Source of the DNA: Achromobacter pestifer
GTDB lineage: Bacteria > Pseudomonadota > Gammaproteobacteria > Burkholderiales > Burkholderiaceae_B
Direction: 5' to 3'
NCBI RefSeq assembly: GCF_902859625.1
Contig: NZ_CADIJX010000009.1
Location: 1 to 64,000, forward strand
DNA: 64,000 nt
A program made the translations under genes and the position numbers. The notes under the pieces were generated by a model. The model saw only the letters and a list, made by a program, of their open reading frames with translations, did not search any database and was not told where the DNA came from. This document shows positions 35,238 through 46,113 of the stretch, in pieces; the first letter of the stretch is position 1; each line of letters begins with the position of its first letter.

Positions 35238-36467
35238 ATGCTGAACAAACTCTGGCTGGGCTTTTTCCTGACCGCCACAGCCGCCGCCCTGTACCGCTGG
35301 CTGGCCATCGGAGACGCCGACGTCTTCCGGCAGATGGTGGCCAGCCTGTTCGACATGGCCCGCGTGTCCGTGGAAGTCATGGTGCTGCTGTTCGGCACGC
35401 TGACGCTATGGCTGGGCTTTCTGCGCATCGCCGAAAGCGCCGGCCTGGTTGAAAAGCTGGCACGCCTGCTGGGGCCACTGTTCGCGCGCCTGATGCCGGA
35501 GGTGCCACGCAACCACCCCGCGATCGGCCTGATCACCCTGAACTTCGCCGCCAACGGGCTGGGCCTGGACAATGCCGCCACGCCCATCGGCCTGCGCGCC
35601 ATGCGCGAGCTGCAATCGCTGAATCCCACGCCCGAGACCGCCAGCAACGCGCAAATATTGTTCCTGGTGCTCAATGCGTCGTCGCTGACCCTGCTGCCCG
35701 TCACGCTGTTCATGTTCCGCGCGCAACAGGGCGCGGCCGACCCCACGCTGGTGTTCCTGCCCATTCTGTTGGCCACCAGCGCATCCACCCTGGCGGGCCT
35801 GTTGGCGGTCGCCGCGTGCCAGCGGCTCCGCCTGATAGACCCGATCGTGATGTTGTGGCTAGGCACCGCCGCGCTGCTTCTGGGCGGCTTCATGGCGCTG
35901 TTGGCCAGCATGTCCGTCGCCGCCATCGCCACACTGTCGTCCCTGCTGGGCAACCTGACGCTGTTCGGCATCCTGCTGGCGTTCTTGATCGCAGGCGCCT
36001 GGAAGAAGGTGCCGGTCTACGAGACCTTCATCGAAGGCGCCAAGGAGGGTTTCGACATCGCCAAGAGCCTGCTGCCCTATCTGGTGGCGATGCTGTGCGC
36101 CGTAGGGGTGCTGCGGGCCTCTGGCGCGTTGGACTTCCTGCTGGATGGCATACGCTGGCTGGCGCATTACGCGGGTTGGGACACGCGATTCGTCGATGCC
36201 CTGCCCACGGCGTTGGTCAAACCGTTTTCGGGCAGCGCGGCGCGCGCCATGATGCTGGAAACCATGACGCACTACGGCGTGGACAGCTTCCCTGCGCTGC
36301 TGGCTGCCGTGATGCAAGGCAGCACGGAAACCACCTTCTACGTGCTGGCGGTGTACTTCGGATCCGTGGGAATCTTGCGAGCGCGCCATGCCGTCGGTTG
36401 CGCGCTGATCGCCGATCTGGCCGGTGTGCTGGCCGCTATCGGCGTGTGCTACTGGTTCTTCGGCTGA
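35238..36467 (+). CDS. fused SpmA/SpmB-like nucleoside-recognition (Gate) membrane protein
   Basis: A 409-residue polytopic inner-membrane protein with two Gate/nucleoside-recognition modules in one chain, corresponding to spore maturation proteins SpmA (first half, NFAANGLGLDNAATPIGLRAMRELQ) and SpmB (second half, GAKEGFDIAKSLLPYLVAMLCAVGVLR and GSTETTFYVLAVYFGSVGI). The fused form occurs widely in non-sporulating proteobacteria. The substrate is unknown. It is divergent from fadE and convergent with pyk. Confidence 0.92.
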   Translation: MLNKLWLGFFLTATAAALYRWLAIGDADVFRQMVASLFDMARVSVEVMVLLFGTLTLWLGFLRIAESAGLVEKLARLLGPLFARLMPEVPRNHPAIGLITLNFAANGLGLDNAATPIGLRAMRELQSLNPTPETASNAQILFLVLNASSLTLLPVTLFMFRAQQGAADPTLVFLPILLATSASTLAGLLAVAACQRLRLIDPIVMLWLGTAALLLGGFMALLASMSVAAIATLSSLLGNLTLFGILLAFLIAGAWKKVPVYETFIEGAKEGFDIAKSLLPYLVAMLCAVGVLRASGALDFLLDGIRWLAHYAGWDTRFVDALPTALVKPFSGSAARAMMLETMTHYGVDSFPALLAAVMQGSTETTFYVLAVYFGSVGILRARHAVGCALIADLAGVLAAIGVCYWFFG

Positions 36468-36484
36468 ACGCCAGGGCGGTGTCT

Positions 36485-36516
36485 GGCCTGTGCGCGGCAA
36501 GCGCCCCGCACAGGCC
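36485..36516. terminator. hairpin between convergent SpmA/B-like and pyk genes
   Basis: A 10-bp inverted repeat (GGCCTGTGCG at 36485-36494, complement at 36507-36516) with a 12-nt loop lies in the 55-bp gap between two convergent stops. There is no T-run, so termination strength is uncertain. Confidence 0.55.
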
Positions 36517-36522
36517 GGCGCG

Positions 36523-37965
<1,443 letters not shown>

Positions 37966-38070
37966 GACGGTCCACTCTCGCAAAAGCAACAAAAGCGTTA
38001 TGGTACGCCGGCTGCGTTCGCACGGGTATCATGGGCTTCAATCCGACCCACTACTCATGCATCCGAATCC

Positions 38071-39213
38071 GTGAAAATCGTCATCGCTCCTGACTCTTTC
38101 AAAGAAAGCGTTTCCGCGCCCGATGCGGCGGCGGCCATTGCACGAGGCGTCAAAGCCGCCTGCCCCGGTGCTCACACGATATGCGTGCCGATGGCCGACG
38201 GCGGTGAAGGCACCGTCGAAGCCGTGCTGGCTGCCACCGGCGGCAAGGAACAGCAACTGACCGTCAACGACGCATTGGGCTATAAGGTCGATGCCGTCTG
38301 GGGCTTGCTTGAAGACGGCACCGCCGTCATCGAAATGGCCGCAGCGGCGGGCCTGGAATTGATCGCCCCGTCCAAGCGAGACCCGATGCGCGCCAGCAGC
38401 CACGGCGTCGGCGAACTGATGCTTGCCGCCGTCAACGCGGGCGCCACGCGCATCATCCTGGGGCTGGGCGGCTCGGCCACCAACGACGCCGGCGCCGGCA
38501 TGTTGACGGCATTGGGCGTGCGCCTGCTGGACGCGGATGGCCATAGCCTGCCGCCTGGTGGCGGCGCGCTGGGCAAGCTGGCCAGCATCGACACCCATGG
38601 GCTCGACCCGCGTCTGGCCAGCATTCGGATCGACATCGCATCCGACGTGGACAATCCCCTGTGCGGCCCGCAAGGCGCCTCGCACATATTCGGGCCACAA
38701 AAGGGCGCCACGCCTGAACAGGTTCTGGCACTGGATCAGATGCTGACGAATTTCGCCGACGTCTGCGCGCGCCACTTGAAAACGGATTACCGCGACGAGC
38801 CCGGCGCCGGCGCCGCCGGCGGCCTGGGGTTCGCCGCCAAGGCGTTCCTGCAAGCGCATTTCCGTCCCGGCGTGGAGATCGTTGCGGAACTGGGCGGCCT
38901 GGCGCAAGCCATCGAGGGGGCCACCTTGGTGTTCACCGGCGAAGGCCGCATGGATGCGCAGACACTGCGCGGCAAGACGCCCGCAGGCGTGGCCCGGATC
39001 GCGCAGCAGGCCGGCGTGCCGGTCGTCGCGCTGGCGGGATCGCTGGGTGACGGCTACGAAGCGCTGCATGCCTGCGGCATCAGTGCGGCGTTCAGCCTTG
39101 CCCCAGGACCGATCACGCTGCAACAGGCGCTGGCGGATGCGGAAAAATTGCTGGCCGATCGCGCGCGCGATGTGATGCAGCTATGGATGGCGGCGCAAAA
39201 GCGCATGCTGTGA
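38071..39213 (+). CDS. glxK: glycerate 2-kinase (GK-I family)
   Basis: A 380-residue class I glycerate kinase producing 2-phosphoglycerate from D-glycerate and ATP. KIVIAPDSFKESVSAPDAAAAIARG, MADGGEGTVEAV and GLGGSATNDAGAGMLTALGVRLLD are family signatures. The start is a GTG at 38071; the reading frame extends far upstream without stops, but that part is antisense to pyk and is not coding. A 12-bp hairpin terminator follows 20 nt after the stop. Confidence 0.94.
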   Translation: MKIVIAPDSFKESVSAPDAAAAIARGVKAACPGAHTICVPMADGGEGTVEAVLAATGGKEQQLTVNDALGYKVDAVWGLLEDGTAVIEMAAAAGLELIAPSKRDPMRASSHGVGELMLAAVNAGATRIILGLGGSATNDAGAGMLTALGVRLLDADGHSLPPGGGALGKLASIDTHGLDPRLASIRIDIASDVDNPLCGPQGASHIFGPQKGATPEQVLALDQMLTNFADVCARHLKTDYRDEPGAGAAGGLGFAAKAFLQAHFRPGVEIVAELGGLAQAIEGATLVFTGEGRMDAQTLRGKTPAGVARIAQQAGVPVVALAGSLGDGYEALHACGISAAFSLAPGPITLQQALADAEKLLADRARDVMQLWMAAQKRML

Positions 39214-39232
39214 ATACTGCCTGTCTGCCAAT

Positions 39233-39260
39233 GACAAAGCCCGCGTCAGCGGGCTTTGTC
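39233..39260. terminator. terminator between glxK and rsmA
   Basis: A perfect 12-bp inverted repeat (GACAAAGCCCGC at 39233-39244, complement at 39249-39260) with a 4-nt loop lies between the convergent glxK and rsmA genes. The short A/T-rich stem ends suggest bidirectional termination. Confidence 0.75.
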
Positions 39261-39288
39261 TCAAGCGGCCATGCCTCAGCGGAAGGGG

Positions 39289-40080
39289 TCAGCTGGATTG
39301 CAGCAAGCCCGCTTCGACCAAGGCATCCGACAAGCGGATATACCGGTCCACCGAGATGTCTTCGGCACGTGCGGTGGGGGCAATGTCCAGGGCTTCCCAG
39401 GGCACTTGCGGCGCCCAGTCAGCCAATACCCGGCGCAACATCTTGCGACGCTGCGAGAAGGCGCGCGCCACCACCGTTTCAAAGGCGCGCACGCTGACCG
39501 GACGCAGGCGATCCGCAGGCAGCGGCACCATGCGCACGATGGCGGACACCACCTTGGGCGGCGGATCGAAGGCTTCCGGCGGCACGTCGAACAATTTGTG
39601 CATGCGGTAGCGCGATTGCAGCATCACGGACAGGCGGCTGAAATCGCCCGAACCCGGTTGCGCCACCATGCGGTCGATCACTTCGCGCTGCAACATGAAG
39701 TGCTGGTCGCGGATGTGGTCGGCCCACGTCATCAGATGGAACAGCAACGGGCTGGAAATGTTGTAGGGCAGGTTGCCCACGACACGCAGCGCGCTACCGA
39801 ACTGCGAGAAATCCACCGTCAGCGCGTCAGCTTCGACCACGGTCAGGCGGCTTGCCTCGAACTGCTTGCGCAGACGGGCGGCCAGATCGCGGTCAATTTC
39901 GACGGCGGTCAGGTGGTCCAGACGCTCTAGCAGCGGCCGGGTAAGCGCAGACAAACCCGGGCCGATCTCGACCACGGCATCGTCACGGGCGGGTGCAACC
40001 GCCCGGACGATGGACTCGACGACGCTTTCGTCGGTCAGGAAGTTCTGGCCAAAGCGCTTGCGCGCCTGGTGTTGAGACAT
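39289..40080 (-). CDS. rsmA: 16S rRNA dimethyladenosine transferase
   Basis: A 263-residue RsmA (KsgA) methyltransferase that dimethylates two adjacent adenosines near the 3' end of 16S rRNA. The N terminus RKRFGQNFLTDESVVESIV, the SAM motif VEIGPGLSALTRPL and the catalytic NLPYNISSPLLFHL are present. It is the last gene of the lptD-surA-rsmA cluster, 18 nt after surA. The pdxA gene that lies between surA and rsmA in E. coli is absent here. Confidence 0.97.
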   Translation of the reverse strand: MSQHQARKRFGQNFLTDESVVESIVRAVAPARDDAVVEIGPGLSALTRPLLERLDHLTAVEIDRDLAARLRKQFEASRLTVVEADALTVDFSQFGSALRVVGNLPYNISSPLLFHLMTWADHIRDQHFMLQREVIDRMVAQPGSGDFSRLSVMLQSRYRMHKLFDVPPEAFDPPPKVVSAIVRMVPLPADRLRPVSVRAFETVVARAFSQRRKMLRRVLADWAPQVPWEALDIAPTARAEDISVDRYIRLSDALVEAGLLQSS

Positions 40081-40098
40081 GAAAAGCCCGTAATGCGT

Positions 40099-41676
40099 TT
40101 AGCGGTTGTTCTGCTGGATCTTCTGCTGCTTTTCAAGACGGTTGTCGACGTACGCTTGAGCGCGCAGTTGGTCGAGCCAATCTTCAAAGGCAGGTTGAGC
40201 ACGGCGTTCAAACAGGATCTGACGCGCCTTCATGCGGGCCAGTTCGTCGGTAACGTCATGCTGGCGGCGCTCTTCAACCTGGATCAAGTGCCAACCGAAA
40301 GGCGACTGGATCGGGGGGCTGATTTCGCCCGGCTTCAAGGCGTTCATGGCGGCCTCGAACGGCGGCACGGTTTCGCCCGGGTTCAACCACCCCAGTTCGC
40401 CGCCTTGCGGGGCGTTCGAATCCTGCGAATACTGACGCGCCATGTCTTCAAACTTCGCGTCGCCGGCCACCAGACGCTGGCGCACCTGTTCCAGGCGCTG
40501 ACGCGCGGTTTCGTCGCTCATGACGGTGGACGTCTTGATCAGGATATGGCGCGCACGGGTCTGCATGACTTCCGTGGGGCCTTGCTGGGCGGGCGCGGGT
40601 TGCGGACGCGCAGCAGGTTGCGGAGCCTGCGCGGGCGCGGGCGCGCGGGCGGTACGCCCCGGAGCCGGTTGCGCCATGCCGCGGTCCATCACCTTGATGA
40701 TGTGGAAACCGTTGCCGCTCTGAATCAGGTTCGTCACTTCGCCCTTCTGCAGATTGCCGATGGCCTTGACGAACAAATCGGGCCAGCCGTCCAGCGGACG
40801 CACGCCCATGACACCGCCTTGCAAGGCTTCTGGGCCATCCGAGGCTGCGGCCGCCAAGCTGGCGAAATCATCGCCGCGCTTGGCGCGCGCCAGGATGCCT
40901 TCCGCTTTCTTGCGCAAGGCGGACAGTTGTTCGGGTGAAGAACCTTCCGGCACGCGCACCAGAATCTGTGCCAATGCGTAGAGCATGGGGCCCGACGGCG
41001 CCGCCGCCTGTTCGGGCGCGGGTTCCGGTTGGGCCTGCGGCTGGGGCGCCGCTTGGGGCGACGCGCCAAACGCCGGATTGCGGCGCTGGTCCTTCAGGAA
41101 AGCATCCACTTCGGTGTCGGAAATGACAATGGTGGAATCCACGGCGCGCTGGCGCAGGCGATCCGTGCGGATCTCATCGCGCAGCGATTTGCGATAGGCA
41201 TCCCACGTCGTGCCCGACTTTTCAATTTCACTGCGCAGTTGCGCCACGCTGATCTTGTTGCGCCCCGAAATGGTCTGGATGGCCTGATCGACCTGGGCGT
41301 CATCCACACGGATACCAAGGCGGTCGGCCTCATGGCGCTGCACGCGCTCCATGATCAGGCGCTGCAAGACCTGGTGTTGCAAGGTCTGGTCGTCGGGCAC
41401 CTGGATGCCGCGCGACTTCAGTTCGGCGGAAATGCGAAGCGACGCATCACGCAATTCGCGCAGCGTGATCACATCTTTGTCGACCACGGCCGCGATACCG
41501 TCAACAAACTGCTCGCCCTTGGCGGCGGGCGCCGCAGCAGCGGGTGCGGCCTTGGCGCCATTATTCGCGGCCCGGCCTGTCTGCTCGGCCGCGTGCACGG
41601 CGGGCAGGCTGGCGCAAAGGGCCAACAACAGCGCGCTGCCGGACAGGCGGCGCAAAGAGTGCAACCTACGCATCAT
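40099..41676 (-). CDS. surA: periplasmic chaperone/peptidyl-prolyl isomerase SurA
   Basis: A 525-residue SurA, the periplasmic chaperone for outer-membrane proteins including LptD. It has a signal peptide (LSGSALLLALCASLPAVHA), the SurA N-domain (VDGIAAVVDKDVITLRELRD), and two parvulin domains (ILVRVPEGSSPEQ... and ARHILIKTSTVMSDETA). Pro/Ala/Gln-rich linkers around residues 210-230 and 345-370 make it longer than E. coli SurA (428 aa). Its ATG overlaps the lptD stop (ATGA), coupling the chaperone to a major client. Confidence 0.96.
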   Translation of the reverse strand: MMRRLHSLRRLSGSALLLALCASLPAVHAAEQTGRAANNGAKAAPAAAAPAAKGEQFVDGIAAVVDKDVITLRELRDASLRISAELKSRGIQVPDDQTLQHQVLQRLIMERVQRHEADRLGIRVDDAQVDQAIQTISGRNKISVAQLRSEIEKSGTTWDAYRKSLRDEIRTDRLRQRAVDSTIVISDTEVDAFLKDQRRNPAFGASPQAAPQPQAQPEPAPEQAAAPSGPMLYALAQILVRVPEGSSPEQLSALRKKAEGILARAKRGDDFASLAAAASDGPEALQGGVMGVRPLDGWPDLFVKAIGNLQKGEVTNLIQSGNGFHIIKVMDRGMAQPAPGRTARAPAPAQAPQPAARPQPAPAQQGPTEVMQTRARHILIKTSTVMSDETARQRLEQVRQRLVAGDAKFEDMARQYSQDSNAPQGGELGWLNPGETVPPFEAAMNALKPGEISPPIQSPFGWHLIQVEERRQHDVTDELARMKARQILFERRAQPAFEDWLDQLRAQAYVDNRLEKQQKIQQNNR

Positions 41677-44078
41677 TCATACCTTTCAAATGTGGTCCCA
41701 GCCGGCACGGGCGGTGTAATGCTGGTGTAGCCGGGGATACTTCTGTTCAGCAGGTTCATCGGATCGGTTCCCAGGGAACCCAGACCGGTCAGCTCAAGCT
41801 GGAAGAACACTGCGGAGTTGGCGTCCGTAGCCGATACGGCATAGCGCTGATAGACCACACGGCCCACCCAGCAGCAATCGCCTTTGTACTCCAGGCCGGC
41901 AATGGCCTGCGTGACGCGGGGGGATTCCGTCGTGTTGGCCACCGTGCTGGACGGCCCCGAACGCAAGGAATAATCCACCCGGCCAACGCCGTACCAACGC
42001 TTGGAGAATGGCCACTGTAGCGCCAGGCTGACCTGGTTCTGGCCTTGCGGCTGATACTGAACCCCGGTTTGGGGGTCGCGTTGATAACGGTAGGACACCG
42101 CCACCGTCGTCAGACGTTGCGGCGACCAGCGCGCGCTGATCAATCCACGCGACCACTGGTTGTCGTACGGATTGTATTGCGCCGCCACCTCGGTGCTGAG
42201 CGTGTCGGTCAGCGCGGCGCTGGCGCCCACCAGGAAGTCGGAGCGCACGTTTTCACGCGGGGTTTCGCCGGGCAAGGTCACTTGCTGGTCCGCGAAATAC
42301 AGGCGCTGCGCCACGGCCAGCGACAAGCGCTCGAAACCGGTGTTGGCATCCAGCCAGCGCGTCGTCAACGCCGCCGTCAACTGGTTCGCATTGGAGATGC
42401 GGTCCCAGCCCCCGGTGTAGATATTCTCTTCAAAGGCCTGCGAGAAGCTGAAATCCGCCAGCGACGTGTCAAAGACCGGCAGTTTGGATTGATCCCGGTA
42501 CGGCACGCGCAGGTAGTACAGGCGCGGCTCCAGGGTCTGCGTGGAGGCCTTGCCGAACAGCGAGGTATCGCGTTCAAAGATCAAGCCGGCATCCAGGGAC
42601 ATGATCGGCACCGTGCGCGATTGCGTCGCCGGATAGCCGAAAGACGTGCCTGCGTTGGCGGTCCCCGAATTAAGGCCCAGCCAATCGCTGCCATACCAAT
42701 TGGTCTGGTACTGCGTGTAGTTCACGCCCGCCTTCGGGATGATGAACCAGCCCGGCCGCACGATCGGATAGGACACCGTCGGGTAGGACTGCAAGCGGTC
42801 GCCTTCGGGGCCGCTGCGTTTGCCGGCCACCATGGGAATCTGGAAGCGCACGGCGGTCGACGTCCAGTCCACATCGAAACCGCCCCAGTCATACCGCGCA
42901 CCGCGCAAGTAAAGCTCGGGCAACTTGTCGTAGGGGGGAATCAGCGGCGCATCCGGATCTTGCAGGGTCTGGTACTTATAAACCTGCGCGTACGTGCTCC
43001 AGTACGTCGAGGCCCAGCCCACGCGAGCGCGCTGCGGCAGGTAGGTCGTCGATGCCTGGTTCAACCCCAGTTGGGAAATGTCCCGGAAATAGTTGTCGTC
43101 CGATACCTTGGCGACGTCCCAGTCGGCGTAGAACCCATGCGAGAACGTCTGCTGATGACGCCACCAGTACATCCAGCGATCTTCGCTGGTGACGTTGTCG
43201 TTGGGCAGATAGGTGCCGTCCACGGTGCCCGTGTAACCCGCGCCCAGATAGCGAAATTCCGCACCCAACTGCAAGCCGCGCTTGGAGAAATAACGGGGCT
43301 GAATCGTCGCGTCATAGTTGGGCGCCAGATTCATGTAGTACGGCAGCGAGAAATCGAAGCCGCCTTGGCTGGTCGTGCCGTAGGTCGGCATCAGGAAGCC
43401 CGACTTGCGTTCTTTCTTGACCGGGAAGGTCATGTAGGGCGACGCCAGAATCGGCACGTCCTTGAAATACAGCACGCCATTGCGCGCCACGCCTTCGTTC
43501 TCGTCGAAATCGATATCGACGGTGTTGGCCTTGATATACCAGGATGGCGTCTCGCAGGAGCAGCCACTGTATGTCACGGTGTGCAGCCGCATCTGCGACT
43601 TGCTGAAGAGATCGGCGTGCTCGGCAACGGCGAAACCTCCGGTGGCGCCCATCCAGAAGTTGGGTTTTTCGATTTCGCCGGAGTACTTGTCCACGTTGAA
43701 CTTGGCGCTCGGACCAGTCACCAGCGTGCCGTCGCGCATCATGCGTGCACTGCCCTGCACGTCGACTTCGCCGGTATCCTTGCGGTAATTGATGCGGTCG
43801 CCCTTGATCACACCGTCGATGCGGCGCACTTGCGCGCTGCCGGTCAGGGTCAGGTCGGACTCAGGATCGCCCTCGATGCTGTCCGCTTCCATATAGGCGG
43901 GGATGCTGCCATCTGGCAGCCGATGCACCCGCAAACCGGGAGACGTGCGCAGCGTGGGCGCTGCGGGCGACGCGGTAGCGGACGATGCGGCGGGAGCCGG
44001 ATCCTGGCTGCCTTGAGCCTGAACGGCCCCGGCGGCGACGCTGACAGCAGAGAGGATCAACCACCGAACCTTGCGCAC
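41673..44078 (-). CDS. lptD: LPS-assembly protein LptD
   Basis: An 801-residue outer-membrane LPS translocon. It has a signal peptide (first ~21 residues), an N-terminal OstA/jellyroll domain (IPAYMEADSIEGDPESDLTLTGSAQVRRIDGVIKGDRINY) and a large C-terminal barrel. Cys residues occur in YSGCSCETPSW and near the C terminus (GDCCWVGRVVYQRYAV), consistent with the interdomain disulfides of LptD. It is the first gene of lptD-surA-rsmA and is divergent from amgK (168 bp). Confidence 0.96.
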   Translation of the reverse strand: MRKVRWLILSAVSVAAGAVQAQGSQDPAPAASSATASPAAPTLRTSPGLRVHRLPDGSIPAYMEADSIEGDPESDLTLTGSAQVRRIDGVIKGDRINYRKDTGEVDVQGSARMMRDGTLVTGPSAKFNVDKYSGEIEKPNFWMGATGGFAVAEHADLFSKSQMRLHTVTYSGCSCETPSWYIKANTVDIDFDENEGVARNGVLYFKDVPILASPYMTFPVKKERKSGFLMPTYGTTSQGGFDFSLPYYMNLAPNYDATIQPRYFSKRGLQLGAEFRYLGAGYTGTVDGTYLPNDNVTSEDRWMYWWRHQQTFSHGFYADWDVAKVSDDNYFRDISQLGLNQASTTYLPQRARVGWASTYWSTYAQVYKYQTLQDPDAPLIPPYDKLPELYLRGARYDWGGFDVDWTSTAVRFQIPMVAGKRSGPEGDRLQSYPTVSYPIVRPGWFIIPKAGVNYTQYQTNWYGSDWLGLNSGTANAGTSFGYPATQSRTVPIMSLDAGLIFERDTSLFGKASTQTLEPRLYYLRVPYRDQSKLPVFDTSLADFSFSQAFEENIYTGGWDRISNANQLTAALTTRWLDANTGFERLSLAVAQRLYFADQQVTLPGETPRENVRSDFLVGASAALTDTLSTEVAAQYNPYDNQWSRGLISARWSPQRLTTVAVSYRYQRDPQTGVQYQPQGQNQVSLALQWPFSKRWYGVGRVDYSLRSGPSSTVANTTESPRVTQAIAGLEYKGDCCWVGRVVYQRYAVSATDANSAVFFQLELTGLGSLGTDPMNLLNRSIPGYTSITPPVPAGTTFERYE

Positions 44079-44246
44079 GAGTGAAAACAGCCCTTTTTGA
44101 CGATGGGAGAACCAGGCACCGGCGCCTGCGGAGGGCCAATGCGAACGGAAACGAGCCGGTATTATAGAGAAGCCGCGCCATACGCCCAGCCTTATGTGCG
44201 CCGAACGTAATTTTCAGCAATATTGCCTTTCTGACACGGATTTTCC

Positions 44247-45287
44247 TTGAAAAACGATCACGACTCCCGCCTGACGCTGATCCGCAATTGGCTGGAAGGC
44301 CTGCCCGCCGACCTGAATCTGGCCGTGGACACGCTGCGCCCGGCCTCCGCGGACGCCAGTTTCCGCCGGTATTTCAGGTTGGACGCCGGCGAGCGCACCT
44401 TGATTGTCATGGACGCGCCCCCCGCCCATGAAGACTGCCGCCCCTTCCTGCATGTCGGACAGTTGCTGGCGGACGCCGGCCTGAATGTGCCCAAGGTGCT
44501 GGCCCAGGACCTGGACCAAGGCCTGCTGCTGCTGTCCGACCTGGGCGAGCAGACCTATTACCAGCGCATCCAGGCCGGGCTGCCCGACAGCCAGCTTCAG
44601 ACGATGTATCGCGAAGCGCTGGCCGCCCTGGTCCAGTTGCAACAGGCGTCCACCACCGGGTTGGCGACGTACGACACCGCCCGCCTGGCCGATGAGCTCA
44701 AGTTGTTCCCCGAGTGGTACGTGCAAAAGCATCACGGCATGGCGCTGGACGACAAGACCTCAAATGCGCTTGAGAAGATCTTCGCGCTGCTGTCGGCCAG
44801 CAATGGCGGGCAGGCGCAGGTGCTGGTGCACCGCGACTTCCACTCGCCCAACCTGATGGTCTGCGATCAGCCGCAATATGGCCCCAATCCCGGCATCATT
44901 GATTTCCAGGATGCGCTGGCCGGCCCGATCACCTATGACCTGGCGTCTTTGGTCACCGATGCCCGCACCACCTGGGAAGAGCCGCAACAATTGGATTGGG
45001 CAATTCGCTACTGGGAAATGGCACGTGCCGCCGGCCTGCCGGTAGATGCCGACTTCGCCGATTTCCACCGCGCCTACGAATGGATGGGACTACAGCGCAA
45101 CCTGCGCATCCTGGGCGTATTCGCGCGACTGAACCACCGCGACGGCAAGACGCATTACCTGGCCCACATGCCCCGGGTGAACGCCTATGTGCGCCAGGTT
45201 GCCCAGCGCTACGGCGTCTTCACGCCGCTGCTGCGGCTGCTGGACAAGCTGGACGACCGTCAGGTCAGCGTCGGATACACCTTCTGA
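44247..45287 (+). CDS. amgK: aminoglycoside-phosphotransferase-fold sugar kinase (AmgK-like)
   Basis: A 346-residue APH-fold kinase with VLVHRDFHSPNLMV (catalytic HxDxxxxN) and IDFQDALAGPITYDLASLV (metal site). It starts with TTG (44247), the only plausible start in frame. The next gene, overlapping by 1 nt (TGATG), is a MurU-type nucleotidyltransferase. The AmgK-MurU pair recycles N-acetylmuramic acid to UDP-MurNAc, bypassing de novo synthesis and giving intrinsic fosfomycin tolerance in pseudomonads. The anomeric kinase role is inferred from this pairing. Confidence 0.88.
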   Translation: MKNDHDSRLTLIRNWLEGLPADLNLAVDTLRPASADASFRRYFRLDAGERTLIVMDAPPAHEDCRPFLHVGQLLADAGLNVPKVLAQDLDQGLLLLSDLGEQTYYQRIQAGLPDSQLQTMYREALAALVQLQQASTTGLATYDTARLADELKLFPEWYVQKHHGMALDDKTSNALEKIFALLSASNGGQAQVLVHRDFHSPNLMVCDQPQYGPNPGIIDFQDALAGPITYDLASLVTDARTTWEEPQQLDWAIRYWEMARAAGLPVDADFADFHRAYEWMGLQRNLRILGVFARLNHRDGKTHYLAHMPRVNAYVRQVAQRYGVFTPLLRLLDKLDDRQVSVGYTF

Positions 45288-45973
45288 TGCAGGCCATGAT
45301 TCTTGCCGCAGGCCGCGGCGAACGCATGCGCCCGCTGACCGACAGCCTGCCCAAACCCCTGCTGGTGGTCGGCGGCAAGCCGTTGATCGTCTGGCACCTG
45401 GAGCGCCTGGCCGCAGCCGGCATCCGCGATGTCGTCATCAACCACGCCTGGCTGGGGCACGAGATCGAACGCGCGCTGGGCGACGGCAGCGCGTTCGACG
45501 TGCGTATCCGCTATTCAGCGGAAGGCACCGCGCTGGAAACCGCCGGCGGCATCGCCCAAGCGCTGCCGCTACTGGGGGACGCGCCCTTTCTCGTGATGAA
45601 CGGTGACGTCTGGTGTGACTGGAACCCCTCGGCCGCCCCCGATCTTGCCGCCAGCCTGCCTGACGGCGGCGCCTGGTTGCTGATGGTGGACAACCCCGTC
45701 CAGCATCCCAACGGCGATTTCCGGCTGGCGCCCGACGGCCATCTGCACCCCCTGGGGGAACCTCGTTTGACCTACGCAGGGATCGCCGTCTACCATCCCT
45801 CGTTGTTTGCGGACGTCCCGCGCGGCGAGGCAATGCCCATGCTGCCCCTTTTCCGGCAAGCGATGGCCAAGCACCTGGCGCGCGGCACGCACCATACCGG
45901 TCGCTGGACCGATGTCGGCACCCCGCAACGGCTTGCCGACCTGGACGCCGAGCTTCACGCCGCGGCGCGCTGA
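45287..45973 (+). CDS. murU: N-acetylmuramate alpha-1-phosphate uridylyltransferase
   Basis: A 228-residue sugar-1-phosphate nucleotidyltransferase with the N-terminal signature MILAAGRGERMRPLTDSLPKPLLVVGGKPLI. FLVMNGDVWCDW carries the metal-binding Asp. Length and neighbour match MurU. The ATG overlaps the amgK stop. It would convert MurNAc-1-phosphate and UTP to UDP-MurNAc in cell-wall recycling. Confidence 0.9.
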   Translation: MQAMILAAGRGERMRPLTDSLPKPLLVVGGKPLIVWHLERLAAAGIRDVVINHAWLGHEIERALGDGSAFDVRIRYSAEGTALETAGGIAQALPLLGDAPFLVMNGDVWCDWNPSAAPDLAASLPDGGAWLLMVDNPVQHPNGDFRLAPDGHLHPLGEPRLTYAGIAVYHPSLFADVPRGEAMPMLPLFRQAMAKHLARGTHHTGRWTDVGTPQRLADLDAELHAAAR

Positions 45974-46113
45974 TGCTCACATATTTCACAATATCAAGGT
46001 GCGCAACCAGGATTTTCCGCGCACCCAACGCCCCCGGGTAACGGGGTATTCTCTGACGCTTTGGCACGTGCGGACACCGTACGGACGAGCAACACACAGG
46101 AAGTTTTCTAGGA

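Noticed and set aside
42045..44084. 679-codon frame antisense to lptD
   Set aside because: Shadow of lptD codon bias; Arg/His/Gly-rich translation without recognisable motifs.
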